The notes under the pieces: model-generated | The model's database searches: none | What the model saw: only the letters and a program-made list of their open reading frames with translations | What the model was told of the DNA's origin: nothing | Made by a program: the position numbers and the translations under genes | Origin: Prosthecobacter sp. | Lineage (GTDB): Bacteria; Verrucomicrobiota; Verrucomicrobiia; Verrucomicrobiales; Verrucomicrobiaceae | DNA: 64,000 nt | Direction of reading: 5' to 3' | Assembly: GCF_034366625.1 (NCBI RefSeq) | Contig: NZ_JAXMIH010000015.1 | Location: 124,001-188,000 of the forward strand | Part shown: positions 54,112 to 61,294 of the stretch, one piece after another | Layout: the number at the start of each line of letters is the position of its first letter | Numbering within the stretch: position 1 is the first letter of the stretch

Positions 54112-56577
54112 CTACTGAGCCGGACGCACGCGGACAAAGGCGATGCGCGTGCTGACCACGCCGCCGCCGGGTGGCACGGAGAGGCCGAGGCAGTGGACGG
54201 TGCCGGGAGGGGAGCGGAGGGCGTCGCCGCGCCATTCTTCGAACTCGTGTTTCGCGCCGGGATAGCGTTCATGGCCGCTGGCGGCGATTTTGAGGGTCTG
54301 CTCCAGGCCGGGCTCGATGGGTTTGGCGGTGGAGTGCTTGAGGTGGATGCTCAGACTGGCGCTGTGGCCGGATTCCTCGGCCACCTCGACCTCGAATTGC
54401 AGTCCGACGTGGAGTGTCTCCAGCGCGGTGGGCCGCATGCGGAAGGGGGCCTGGGGTTCTGGCGGATCGAACTCGGTGGCGGTCATGTACTCCTCCGCCA
54501 CTTGCAGGGTGCCACGGATTCCGGCCTGCACGCGCAGCAGGCTGTGCGACTGAAGTTTGGCGGTGCCTTGCTTGAGGCGCTGCTGGGTGAAGGCGGCGAA
54601 TTCATCGGTCGTCACCGCCTGCCAGTCCTCGGCGTCACTCGCCGGGATCTCGAAGATCAGGGCTTCGACCTCGAAATCGGATGGAATGGCTTTCTTCGCG
54701 GCCGTGGTGCCGTCGGCAGGCCGATGCGTGAACAAGAACACGGTTTCATGCTCCGGCAGATCGCCACCGGACATGACGGCGGGAATGTCGGTGACTGCGC
54801 ACAGATGGGTGCCGGGGGAGGCGTAACCAGCAGCGGCGCTGCGGATGGAGAGCGTCCGAAAGCGCGGCTCCCACATGATGGCCTGCGGCACATCCCGCGC
54901 GAGTTTCCACTCCGTGCGGGCGGGTGGTGCCAAGTCCTGCCTGAGATCCATGCCTGCGCCGTCCAGCTCCACACGGGTGCCGACCGGCATCATCGCCCAC
55001 GCGGAGGGAATGCTGGGCATCTCCGTGGGGTAAACATGCTGGCGTGCGCTGACCAGCCGCCTTCGGACTCCGCCTTTTTCATGGGCCGACAGCACGCATG
55101 TCACCACATGGGCTTCGCCACGCCGCACCCGTGCCACCAATTCACGCAGCAGCGTTTCATCTTTCTCCGGCTGGCGGGTGGCCAGCAGGGCCTGCGCTTG
55201 GTCATGGTCCAAGGCGATGCCAAGCACCAGCAGCGGCGGCTGGAGAGGCGACCGTGCCGACGGGGAAAAGGGACCCGGCGGGGCAAAGGGGTCCGCAGGA
55301 GCCAAGAGATCTGGAGATGGCTGCGACCGGGGTGCAGGCTTGGTCTCGCCCTGCATCTGCTGCAGCACGGTGACGTCCAGCCAGCGTCCTGTGCGCTCCG
55401 CGCCCCAGGTCTGATCCGCCGGCGGCAGCATGGCGACGAGATGCGGTGAATCATCGCGGAACGCGACCTCCGCGATGATCTCCTGCTCAAAACGGTCATG
55501 CCAGTCCATCCAGCCGTGAATCGCCTTGCCGGTGGGCTTGGAGGTCTTGCGATCATACACATGCAGCCACGAGGTGGGCCACTTCACGGCCAGCGGAGCA
55601 CGCTGCGCAAAGCTGCTTTTAAACATGATCTCGGCAGCGGCGACCTGAAACTCCAGCCGGGTGCCAGACAGGGCTGTTTCAAAGCTGGCGGGCAGTTGGT
55701 ATAGCAGGTCATAGTTCGGGCACATCTCCGACGGCAGCCACCATTCGGAACCGGCTTGTGCCTGGGTGCGAATGCCATGCACTGCTGAACTGGTGAGGCG
55801 CGAGACAACGCTGGCGCGTCCGGTTGTCACGGCATCCTGCATTCGCTTCACCAACACCGCATCGCTCGGCGTGCCATCCATTAGCCACTCGATCATGTCC
55901 ATCTCAGGCACGCGATAAATCGTCTGCTGAATTTCCAGCGCCGCCGACCGACTGCTGTCGCCGCCGCCTTGAATAAACACGGCGATCCGCGTATCCGCAT
56001 CGCCAGCAGGCAGGAAGCTGGTGAGCAGGCGCTCGTCCTTCGACGGCAGCACCTCGCCCTGCCAGCGCAAGCGGTCGAAACGGGGTGCCGTCACGCTGAG
56101 CTTGTCACGCTCCGCACCCGTGGCCGCGGTGGCATAAGTCATCGACTGCAACTGCGGCGGCTGGAGATCATGCGTCAAGGCGATGCCCAGCCGTGGTTCG
56201 TTGGCATCTGCCGTGGGCGGCACTTTCTTCAGGCGCACTTCAGTGCCGATGAGTTCCTGGATTGTTTTCTCGGCAACAACATCATTGCTGTCCTCCGCAA
56301 AGTCCCATTGCGTGACGATGCCGCGCTCCTGGCCGGCACGCAGGACGGTTTCCCCGCTGTTCTTCAACTCACCGGTCAATTCCACCAGCGTCCGTGCCTG
56401 CAAGCGCTCGCGCAGCGCCGTCTTGCTCGTGACGTTGGTCATTTCGCGCTGCCAGTCGCTTTCCTTCACGGTCGTGATCGTCACGACAACCTTGTTCGCG
56501 GCATCCTGCGCCCTGGCTCCCGGCCAAAAGCCGACGCTGACGAAGAACATGATCCCAACCAACAAGCGCGTGTGCAT
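54112..56577 (-). CDS. Secreted protein with four internal repeats
   Basis: An 821-residue protein with signal peptide (RLLVGIMFFVSVGFWPGARAQ). The mature part appears to be four divergent copies of a module of about 190 residues. Each has a helix-loop with R(A/G)xAxV..xLxxAxxxG, then a short (Y/H)xYPTEM-like turn (QHVYPTEM, EEYMTATEF), then a VGTR(L/V)E-type beta strand and a sandwich with an (S/P)PGT-type turn. I recognise no named family; secretin-associated proteins in Verrucomicrobiota show somewhat similar modules. It is convergent with a small orphan gene and divergent from a 90-residue gene with 92 bases between. Confidence 0.72.
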   Translation of the reverse strand: MHTRLLVGIMFFVSVGFWPGARAQDAANKVVVTITTVKESDWQREMTNVTSKTALRERLQARTLVELTGELKNSGETVLRAGQERGIVTQWDFAEDSNDVVAEKTIQELIGTEVRLKKVPPTADANEPRLGIALTHDLQPPQLQSMTYATAATGAERDKLSVTAPRFDRLRWQGEVLPSKDERLLTSFLPAGDADTRIAVFIQGGGDSSRSAALEIQQTIYRVPEMDMIEWLMDGTPSDAVLVKRMQDAVTTGRASVVSRLTSSAVHGIRTQAQAGSEWWLPSEMCPNYDLLYQLPASFETALSGTRLEFQVAAAEIMFKSSFAQRAPLAVKWPTSWLHVYDRKTSKPTGKAIHGWMDWHDRFEQEIIAEVAFRDDSPHLVAMLPPADQTWGAERTGRWLDVTVLQQMQGETKPAPRSQPSPDLLAPADPFAPPGPFSPSARSPLQPPLLVLGIALDHDQAQALLATRQPEKDETLLRELVARVRRGEAHVVTCVLSAHEKGGVRRRLVSARQHVYPTEMPSIPSAWAMMPVGTRVELDGAGMDLRQDLAPPARTEWKLARDVPQAIMWEPRFRTLSIRSAAAGYASPGTHLCAVTDIPAVMSGGDLPEHETVFLFTHRPADGTTAAKKAIPSDFEVEALIFEIPASDAEDWQAVTTDEFAAFTQQRLKQGTAKLQSHSLLRVQAGIRGTLQVAEEYMTATEFDPPEPQAPFRMRPTALETLHVGLQFEVEVAEESGHSASLSIHLKHSTAKPIEPGLEQTLKIAASGHERYPGAKHEFEEWRGDALRSPPGTVHCLGLSVPPGGGVVSTRIAFVRVRPAQ

Positions 56578-56669
56578 GCTGCTTGTTTACCCGAGCCACA
56601 GGTCGCACGGCAATGTGAATCGCCACCGCCCTCGCTTTTCCGAGCCTTTTCGTTTATCTGAGCGCATCC

Positions 56670-56942
56670 ATGCCCGCGAAGAAGAAAGCCAACGCCAAGC
56701 CGCTCACCGGTGCCGCTCTCATCAAAGAGGTGTGCCGTCGTATCCGCGTGGCGCGGAGCTACTGGGACGCGCACAACAACCGCGCCTGCCGGGGCGAGCG
56801 TGAGAAGGCGATGGCGCTCTACGAGTCATTGAGCGAGGTGGAACGCGAGAAGGTGCCGCAGGAGCTGCGGGTGTGGCTGCGCTACCGAAGCGAGAAATAC
56901 TTCGGCGATGACCGCACGCCGCCAGGAGGTGGGAAACGATGA
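56670..56942 (+). CDS. Small basic hypothetical protein
   Basis: A 90-residue protein with a Lys-rich start (MPAKKKANAKPLTG) and a helical core (ALIKEVCRRIRVARSYWDAHNNRAC) followed by LRYRSEKYFGDDRTPP. It overlaps the start of the rlmF-like gene by 4 bases (ATGA at 56939-56942), which argues that it is real and expressed together with the methyltransferase. The basic composition would suit RNA or DNA binding. I do not recognise a family. Confidence 0.65.
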   Translation: MPAKKKANAKPLTGAALIKEVCRRIRVARSYWDAHNNRACRGEREKAMALYESLSEVEREKVPQELRVWLRYRSEKYFGDDRTPPGGGKR

Positions 56943-57826
56943 GCGCAGACACGAAGAGTGGACTGCACCCGCGAAACCGATTCCGCACGCGCTACGACTT
57001 CCCACAGCTCATCGCGTGCAGTCCAGCACTGGCCGCTTTTGTGAAACCGAACGCGCATGGCGATGACAGCATTGATTACGCCGATTCGCAGGCGGTGAAG
57101 GCGCTGAATCAGGCATTGTTGAAGCATGCGTATGGTTTGCAGCATTGGGACATCCCACCCGGTTATCTCTGTCCGCCGATTCCGGGTCGCAGCGACTACC
57201 TGCATTATCTGGCGGATCTGATTTTTCTGCAGCGTGGCTCCGAAGTGCGCGTGCTCGACATCGGCACGGGCGCGAACTGCATCTACCCGCTGATCGGGGC
57301 CAGTGAGTATGGCTGGAGCTTTGTCGGTGCGGAGATGGATGCAGTGGCACTGCGTTGGGCGAAGAAGATCGTTGCCAGCAATCCCAGCGTTGCGGACTTG
57401 ATCGAGTGCCGGCTGCAAAAGTCCGCGATGCAGTGCTTTCACGGCATCTTCCAAGAAGGAGAGCGCTTTGACCTGACGATGTGCAATCCGCCGTTTCATG
57501 CCTCGGCAGCGGAAGCGGCAGCAGGAACCCAGCGCAAGCTGCGCAACCTTGGCGGGAAGAAGGAGGTGCTTAATTTTGGCGGCAAAGCAGGCGAGTTGTG
57601 GTGCGAGGGCGGCGAAGTGGCCTTTATCCGCCGCATGATCGAGGAGAGCGTGGTCTTTGCGCAGAGCTGTGGGTGGTTCACGACGCTGGTTTCCAAAAGC
57701 GAGCATCTGCCGCGCCTCGAAAAGACGCTGCGGCAGGTCAAAGCGAGTGAGGTGAAGATCATCGACATGGCACAGGGCCAGAAGAAGAGCCGCATCCTGG
57801 CGTGGAGATTTGGCGTGGGTGTTTGA
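56939..57826 (+). CDS. rlmF: 23S rRNA (adenine-1618-N6)-methyltransferase
   Basis: A 295-residue methyltransferase. The family opening LHPRNRFRTRYDFPQLI is followed by the class-I SAM motif VLDIGTGANCIYPLIGA and the catalytic NPPF in TMCNPPFHAS, the signature of N6-adenine methyltransferases of this group. KLRNLGGKKEVLNFGGKAGELWCEGG is a further rlmF-type block. It modifies A1618 of 23S rRNA in E. coli. It starts inside the stop of the 90-residue gene and is followed after 42 bases by the sialate O-acetylesterase gene. Confidence 0.93.
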   Translation: MSADTKSGLHPRNRFRTRYDFPQLIACSPALAAFVKPNAHGDDSIDYADSQAVKALNQALLKHAYGLQHWDIPPGYLCPPIPGRSDYLHYLADLIFLQRGSEVRVLDIGTGANCIYPLIGASEYGWSFVGAEMDAVALRWAKKIVASNPSVADLIECRLQKSAMQCFHGIFQEGERFDLTMCNPPFHASAAEAAAGTQRKLRNLGGKKEVLNFGGKAGELWCEGGEVAFIRRMIEESVVFAQSCGWFTTLVSKSEHLPRLEKTLRQVKASEVKIIDMAQGQKKSRILAWRFGVGV

Positions 57827-57868
57827 TGATGGGAAGATCGGGTGAAGGCGCTCGTAATGGCTTCCCTC

Positions 57869-59440
57869 ATGAAATCGTCTCTCACTCTCCTCTCACTCCT
57901 TCTGCTGACCTCCGCGCTGCATGCCGAGGTGAAATTGTCCAAAGTATTCACGCCGCACATGGTGCTGCAACGTGGCATGGCCGTGCCGGTGTGGGGAACG
58001 GCGGCTCCAGGAGAGAAGGTGGAGGTTTCCTTCGCCGGACAGACGAAATCGGCCACGGCTGATGACAAGGGCGCATGGCGTGTGAAACTGGATGCGCTCA
58101 AGGCCAGCACCGAGCCGCGCACGTTGACGATTGGCAGTCAGAAGATCGACGATGTGCTCGTGGGGGATGTGTGGGTCGGCTCCGGGCAGTCGAACATGGA
58201 CATGGTCGTGGCGAGCTACACCAAGGACGATCCCGTGCTCGACGCCGCCTCGAAGCAATCCTATCCGCACCTCCGCCTGCTGCGCAAAGACGCCAACGCG
58301 ACGTGGGAACAGGCCACACCGGAGACGAATCCGAAGTTCAGCGCGCTGCTGTTCTCGTTTGGTTTCGCGTTGCAGAAGGAGATCGACGTGCCGGTCGGTT
58401 TGATGGTCGGCGCGGTCGGTGGCACGCCTTCTGGCTTCTGGTTGAGCGAGGAGATGTATCGCAGCGATGCCGCGTGCGCCGAGGCGGTGAAGAAGTTCGC
58501 CCCGACCTATGACCACGCCGCGCTGCTGGCGAAGTATGAAACCGACAAGGCCAAGTACGAAGCTGATCTCGCCGCATGGAAACCGCTGGCCGAAGCCGCG
58601 AAGAAGGAGGGCAAACCCGCGCCCCGCGGTCCGCGTGCTCCGCAGCTTCCCGGGAAACCCGGCGAGACGAACGGCGGCAAGGTCGGGCAGCTCTTTGAGC
58701 TGTACGTTCGCCCCTACGTCGGCTATGGCATCAAAGGCGTGCTGTGGGATCAGGGCGAGAGCCGCACGAACATCGTGGGTGTGGATCAAGTGACGCTCAT
58801 GGGCGCGCTGATCGGTGGCTGGCGCAAGGCTTGGACCCAGGGCGATTTCCCTTTTCTCTATGTGCAGAAGCCCAGCGGTGGCGGCTGCGCCTTTGATTAC
58901 TCGCAGCCGATGAACCGTCTGGCGGAGAAGTTCGCGGTATTGCCGAAGACGATCCCGAACAATCCCGACCGCGAATACTCGCACGTCGCCTTTGAGCAGA
59001 TCATGAAGTATCCGAACACGCACATGGTCATCAGCAGCGACCTCGGCAACGGCATCCATCCGCCGAACAAGTCCGGCTACGGCGCGCGTGCCGTGCAGGT
59101 GGCGCAGGCGGTGGCGTATGACAAAGGCAACGAATACCTCGGCCCGCAGCTTGCCTCCCACAGCACCGCCGGTGGCAAGGTGACGCTGAAGTTCAAGCAC
59201 ACGGGCAAAGGCCTCGCCTTCAAGAACGGCGACAAGCTCCAGGGCTTCATGATCGCCGGGGCGGACAAAAAATTCGTCTGGGCCGATGCCAGCATCGAAG
59301 GCAACAGCGTCGTGGTTTCCAGCAAGGACGTGCCGCAGCCTGCCGCCGTGCGCTATGCGTGGAGCAGTGCCTTCCAGTGGGCGAATTTGTTCAATCAAGA
59401 TGGGTTGCCTGCGCAGCCTTTCCGCACGGATGCGTGGTAG
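57869..59440 (+). CDS. Sialate O-acetylesterase (SGNH/GDSL family)
   Basis: A 523-residue secreted esterase. A signal peptide (MKSSLTLLSLLLLTSALHAE) is followed by a beta-rich domain and then the SGNH-type catalytic region: the block GSGQSNM around residue 110 with the nucleophile Ser in GQSNMD. The C-terminal part includes the beta domain VTLKFKHTGKGLAF and ends in PFRTDAW. This family removes O-acetyl groups from sialic acids or other sugars; in Verrucomicrobiota such enzymes probably deacetylate complex polysaccharides. ATG 57869 is used; the frame also opens with GTG at 57842 and ATG 57857. Confidence 0.9.
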   Translation: MKSSLTLLSLLLLTSALHAEVKLSKVFTPHMVLQRGMAVPVWGTAAPGEKVEVSFAGQTKSATADDKGAWRVKLDALKASTEPRTLTIGSQKIDDVLVGDVWVGSGQSNMDMVVASYTKDDPVLDAASKQSYPHLRLLRKDANATWEQATPETNPKFSALLFSFGFALQKEIDVPVGLMVGAVGGTPSGFWLSEEMYRSDAACAEAVKKFAPTYDHAALLAKYETDKAKYEADLAAWKPLAEAAKKEGKPAPRGPRAPQLPGKPGETNGGKVGQLFELYVRPYVGYGIKGVLWDQGESRTNIVGVDQVTLMGALIGGWRKAWTQGDFPFLYVQKPSGGGCAFDYSQPMNRLAEKFAVLPKTIPNNPDREYSHVAFEQIMKYPNTHMVISSDLGNGIHPPNKSGYGARAVQVAQAVAYDKGNEYLGPQLASHSTAGGKVTLKFKHTGKGLAFKNGDKLQGFMIAGADKKFVWADASIEGNSVVVSSKDVPQPAAVRYAWSSAFQWANLFNQDGLPAQPFRTDAW

Positions 59441-59536
59441 GAGGCGCATCATTGCGATTGCCCATTTTTCAATCCGACGCTAAAACCAGCGCATGCCGTC
59501 ATCTGCCGACGGCGGAACCAACAACACCATCTGACT

Positions 59537-59635
59537 ATGAAAGCCCAAGACGCCAAGAAAGAGAAAAAGAAAACGCCGCAGAAGACCATGAAGGAAAAGA
59601 AGCTCGCGAAGCAGGAGAAGAAGGCCAAGCGCTAG
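59537..59635 (+). CDS. Lys-rich micro-protein (32 residues)
   Basis: A frame of 32 codons from ATG 59537 to TAG at 59633-59635, nearly half of it Lys (MKAQDAKKEKKKTPQKTMK and on). It is too short to assess by frame length alone. It is followed by a hairpin at 59652-59670 and a strong terminator at 59680-59706, as expected of a real short transcript. Such Lys-rich micro-proteins can bind nucleic acid. No family is known to me. Confidence 0.45.
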   Translation: MKAQDAKKEKKKTPQKTMKEKKLAKQEKKAKR

Positions 59636-59679
59636 GCCGCACCCGCTTTGATGGCCGGTCCATCCGGCCATTGGATTCA

Positions 59680-59706
59680 ACAGCACAGCCTGTCCGGCTG
59701 TGCTGT
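59680..59706. terminator. Intrinsic terminator, bidirectional
   Basis: ACAGCACAGCC (59680-59690) pairs with GGCTGTGCTGT (59696-59706) around TGTCC, followed by TTTT. It separates the convergent micro-protein gene (+) and membrane-protein gene (-). A second hairpin, TGGCCGG/CCGGCCA, lies just upstream at 59652-59670. Confidence 0.8.
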
Positions 59707-59721
59707 TTTCGTCTGGTGATC

Positions 59722-60150
59722 TCAAGCGCTTCGCGGTCTGGCATGGCAGGCCCAGAGCAGCACCAGTCCAAACGCGAGACACGACATCGCATCCATTGCC
59801 ATCCACCAGCCGGGCATGCCGGTATGCGTGTTGATGTACCAGTAGATCGGTCCTGCCGCCACGCAGATCCACGCGGACAAAACAATCATGGGCCGGTAGC
59901 GCACGACATCGCCCGCCATCATCCACATCAGAATGCCTGTCACGACATACACGAACGATCCCCCGGCGCCGAGATAGCGCAGCAGCACGGAGTCGGGCAG
60001 CTTGCCCATGCCGAGAAACCAGTTCAGTTTCCCCAGCACGTAGTCCGGTGCGAACACCGCGCTGATCGTCACGAGGGAGATGGCTCCTGCGGCCTTGAGC
60101 AGCATGGACTGAAGATGCGGACGACCGAGAGTGGGAGTGGCTGCATTCAT
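59722..60150 (-). CDS. Small membrane protein with four helices
   Basis: A 142-residue protein with four hydrophobic segments: MLLKAAGAISLVTISAVF, YLGAGGSFVYVVTGILMW, IVLSAWICVAAGPIYWY and WMAMDAMSCLAFGLVLLW. There is a charged cytoplasmic start and a basic tail. The family is unknown to me; the pattern (FAPDYVLGKLNWFLG, INTHTGMPGWWMAMD) resembles hypothetical membrane proteins common in this phylum. ATG 60150 is used although the frame is open to 60234. It lies about 46 bases downstream of the di-haem peroxidase gene on the same strand. Confidence 0.75.
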   Translation of the reverse strand: MNAATPTLGRPHLQSMLLKAAGAISLVTISAVFAPDYVLGKLNWFLGMGKLPDSVLLRYLGAGGSFVYVVTGILMWMMAGDVVRYRPMIVLSAWICVAAGPIYWYINTHTGMPGWWMAMDAMSCLAFGLVLLWACHARPRSA

Positions 60151-60196
60151 GGTGCGAATTAAATCGAAAGCCGCAGATGAATGCGAGACCTTTTGT

Positions 60197-61288
60197 TCAA
60201 GGCCTGCCAGCCACTGGCAGGCCACTGGGAACACGTTTCGGCACGGACTTGTCGTAGTCGTCGCTGTTCAGGGTTTCGAGGAAAGCTGCGAGCGGTTCAT
60301 GGTCTTCGGGAAGCATGTTCATCTTCCGCAGCAGCGGATCGAGCGGCGGGAGGGAAGTGTCACCGCCTTCGAAGGTTTCGGCGGCTTGATCCATGAGGCG
60401 GTCGTAGAAGAGCAGCACCTCATCGAGCGTGAGCGTGCCGCCATGGTGCATGTAGGGCGCGGTGTGCTTCAAATTGCGCAGCGTGGGCGTGCGGAACTCG
60501 TGGCGTTGTGTGGCGGAGTCGGTGAGGCCGATGGCGTGGAGTTTGAAATCGGAGAGCATGGGGCCGTTGTGGCAGAGGGCGCAGCCGGCTTTTTGAAACA
60601 CTTCCATGCCGCGTTGCTGGAGCGGCGTCATCGCGGTCTTGTCGCCGCGCATGAAGCGGTCGAACGGTGAATCGGGTGTGATGAGTGTGCGTTCATACGT
60701 TGCGATGGCCTGCGCGACGTGCTCGGGGGTGATCTCGGTCTCAAACACCGCACGGAAGAGCTGCTGATACTCCGGGATGGCTTGCAAACGTTTCACCATC
60801 GCCGGGATCGCTTCTGACTCGGTGGAACCCTCGCCGCGCATCTCCTCGCGATGACGAATCGGCACCAGCGCCTGCGCTTCGAGACTTTGCACGCGATTGT
60901 CCCAGAACATCGGCACCTGCAACGGATCGTGTGGCTTGTCGGATTCGATGCCGTTGAAGGCGGCGTTGAGAATGGATGGAGTGTTGCGTGTCAGTGGCAG
61001 GAATGCGGCACCTTTGACGAGTTTGCGTGCTGGGCCGATGCCACTGGCATGCACGCCGAGCGGTGTGGGCCGTGCATCGCCCCAGTCATGCAGGGGATGA
61101 TGGCAGGTGGCGCAGGCGACATCGCGTGTGGCGGAGAGAATGGGATCGAAGAACAGCAGGCGACCGAGTTCGACCTTCGCGGGCGTGTCGTTGGGAAGCG
61201 CGGCGGAACGAGGCAGCGCTTCGATCTTCGTGTTCGGCAACGGTTCAGCCGCCGCAGCAGCCAGGATCACGACAAAGGTGGTGAGCAT
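60197..61288 (-). CDS. Di-haem cytochrome c peroxidase (MauG-like family)
   Basis: A 363-residue periplasmic protein with N-terminal hydrophobic signal (MLTTFVVILAAAAAEP). The two c-type haem sites are CATCH (Cys59, Cys62, His63) and CALCH (around residues 237-241). The conserved segments VELGRLLFFDPILS, LTRNTPSILNAAF and TPTLRNLKHTAPYMHHG complete the CCP/MauG family pattern. Members reduce H2O2 or oxidise proteins, and which applies here is open. It lies 6 bases downstream of the spermidine-synthase-like membrane gene, so the two are probably co-transcribed. Confidence 0.92.
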   Translation of the reverse strand: MLTTFVVILAAAAAEPLPNTKIEALPRSAALPNDTPAKVELGRLLFFDPILSATRDVACATCHHPLHDWGDARPTPLGVHASGIGPARKLVKGAAFLPLTRNTPSILNAAFNGIESDKPHDPLQVPMFWDNRVQSLEAQALVPIRHREEMRGEGSTESEAIPAMVKRLQAIPEYQQLFRAVFETEITPEHVAQAIATYERTLITPDSPFDRFMRGDKTAMTPLQQRGMEVFQKAGCALCHNGPMLSDFKLHAIGLTDSATQRHEFRTPTLRNLKHTAPYMHHGGTLTLDEVLLFYDRLMDQAAETFEGGDTSLPPLDPLLRKMNMLPEDHEPLAAFLETLNSDDYDKSVPKRVPSGLPVAGRP

Positions 61289-61294
61289 GCGACT

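Noticed and set aside
53775..54155. Alternative frame in the small-orphan region
   Set aside because: Composition is Gly/Arg/His-rich; the overlapping frame at 53713-54021 reads as a normal protein.
54193..55449. Plus-strand frame opposite the secreted repeat protein
   Set aside because: Gly/Arg/His-rich composition typical of an antisense shadow.
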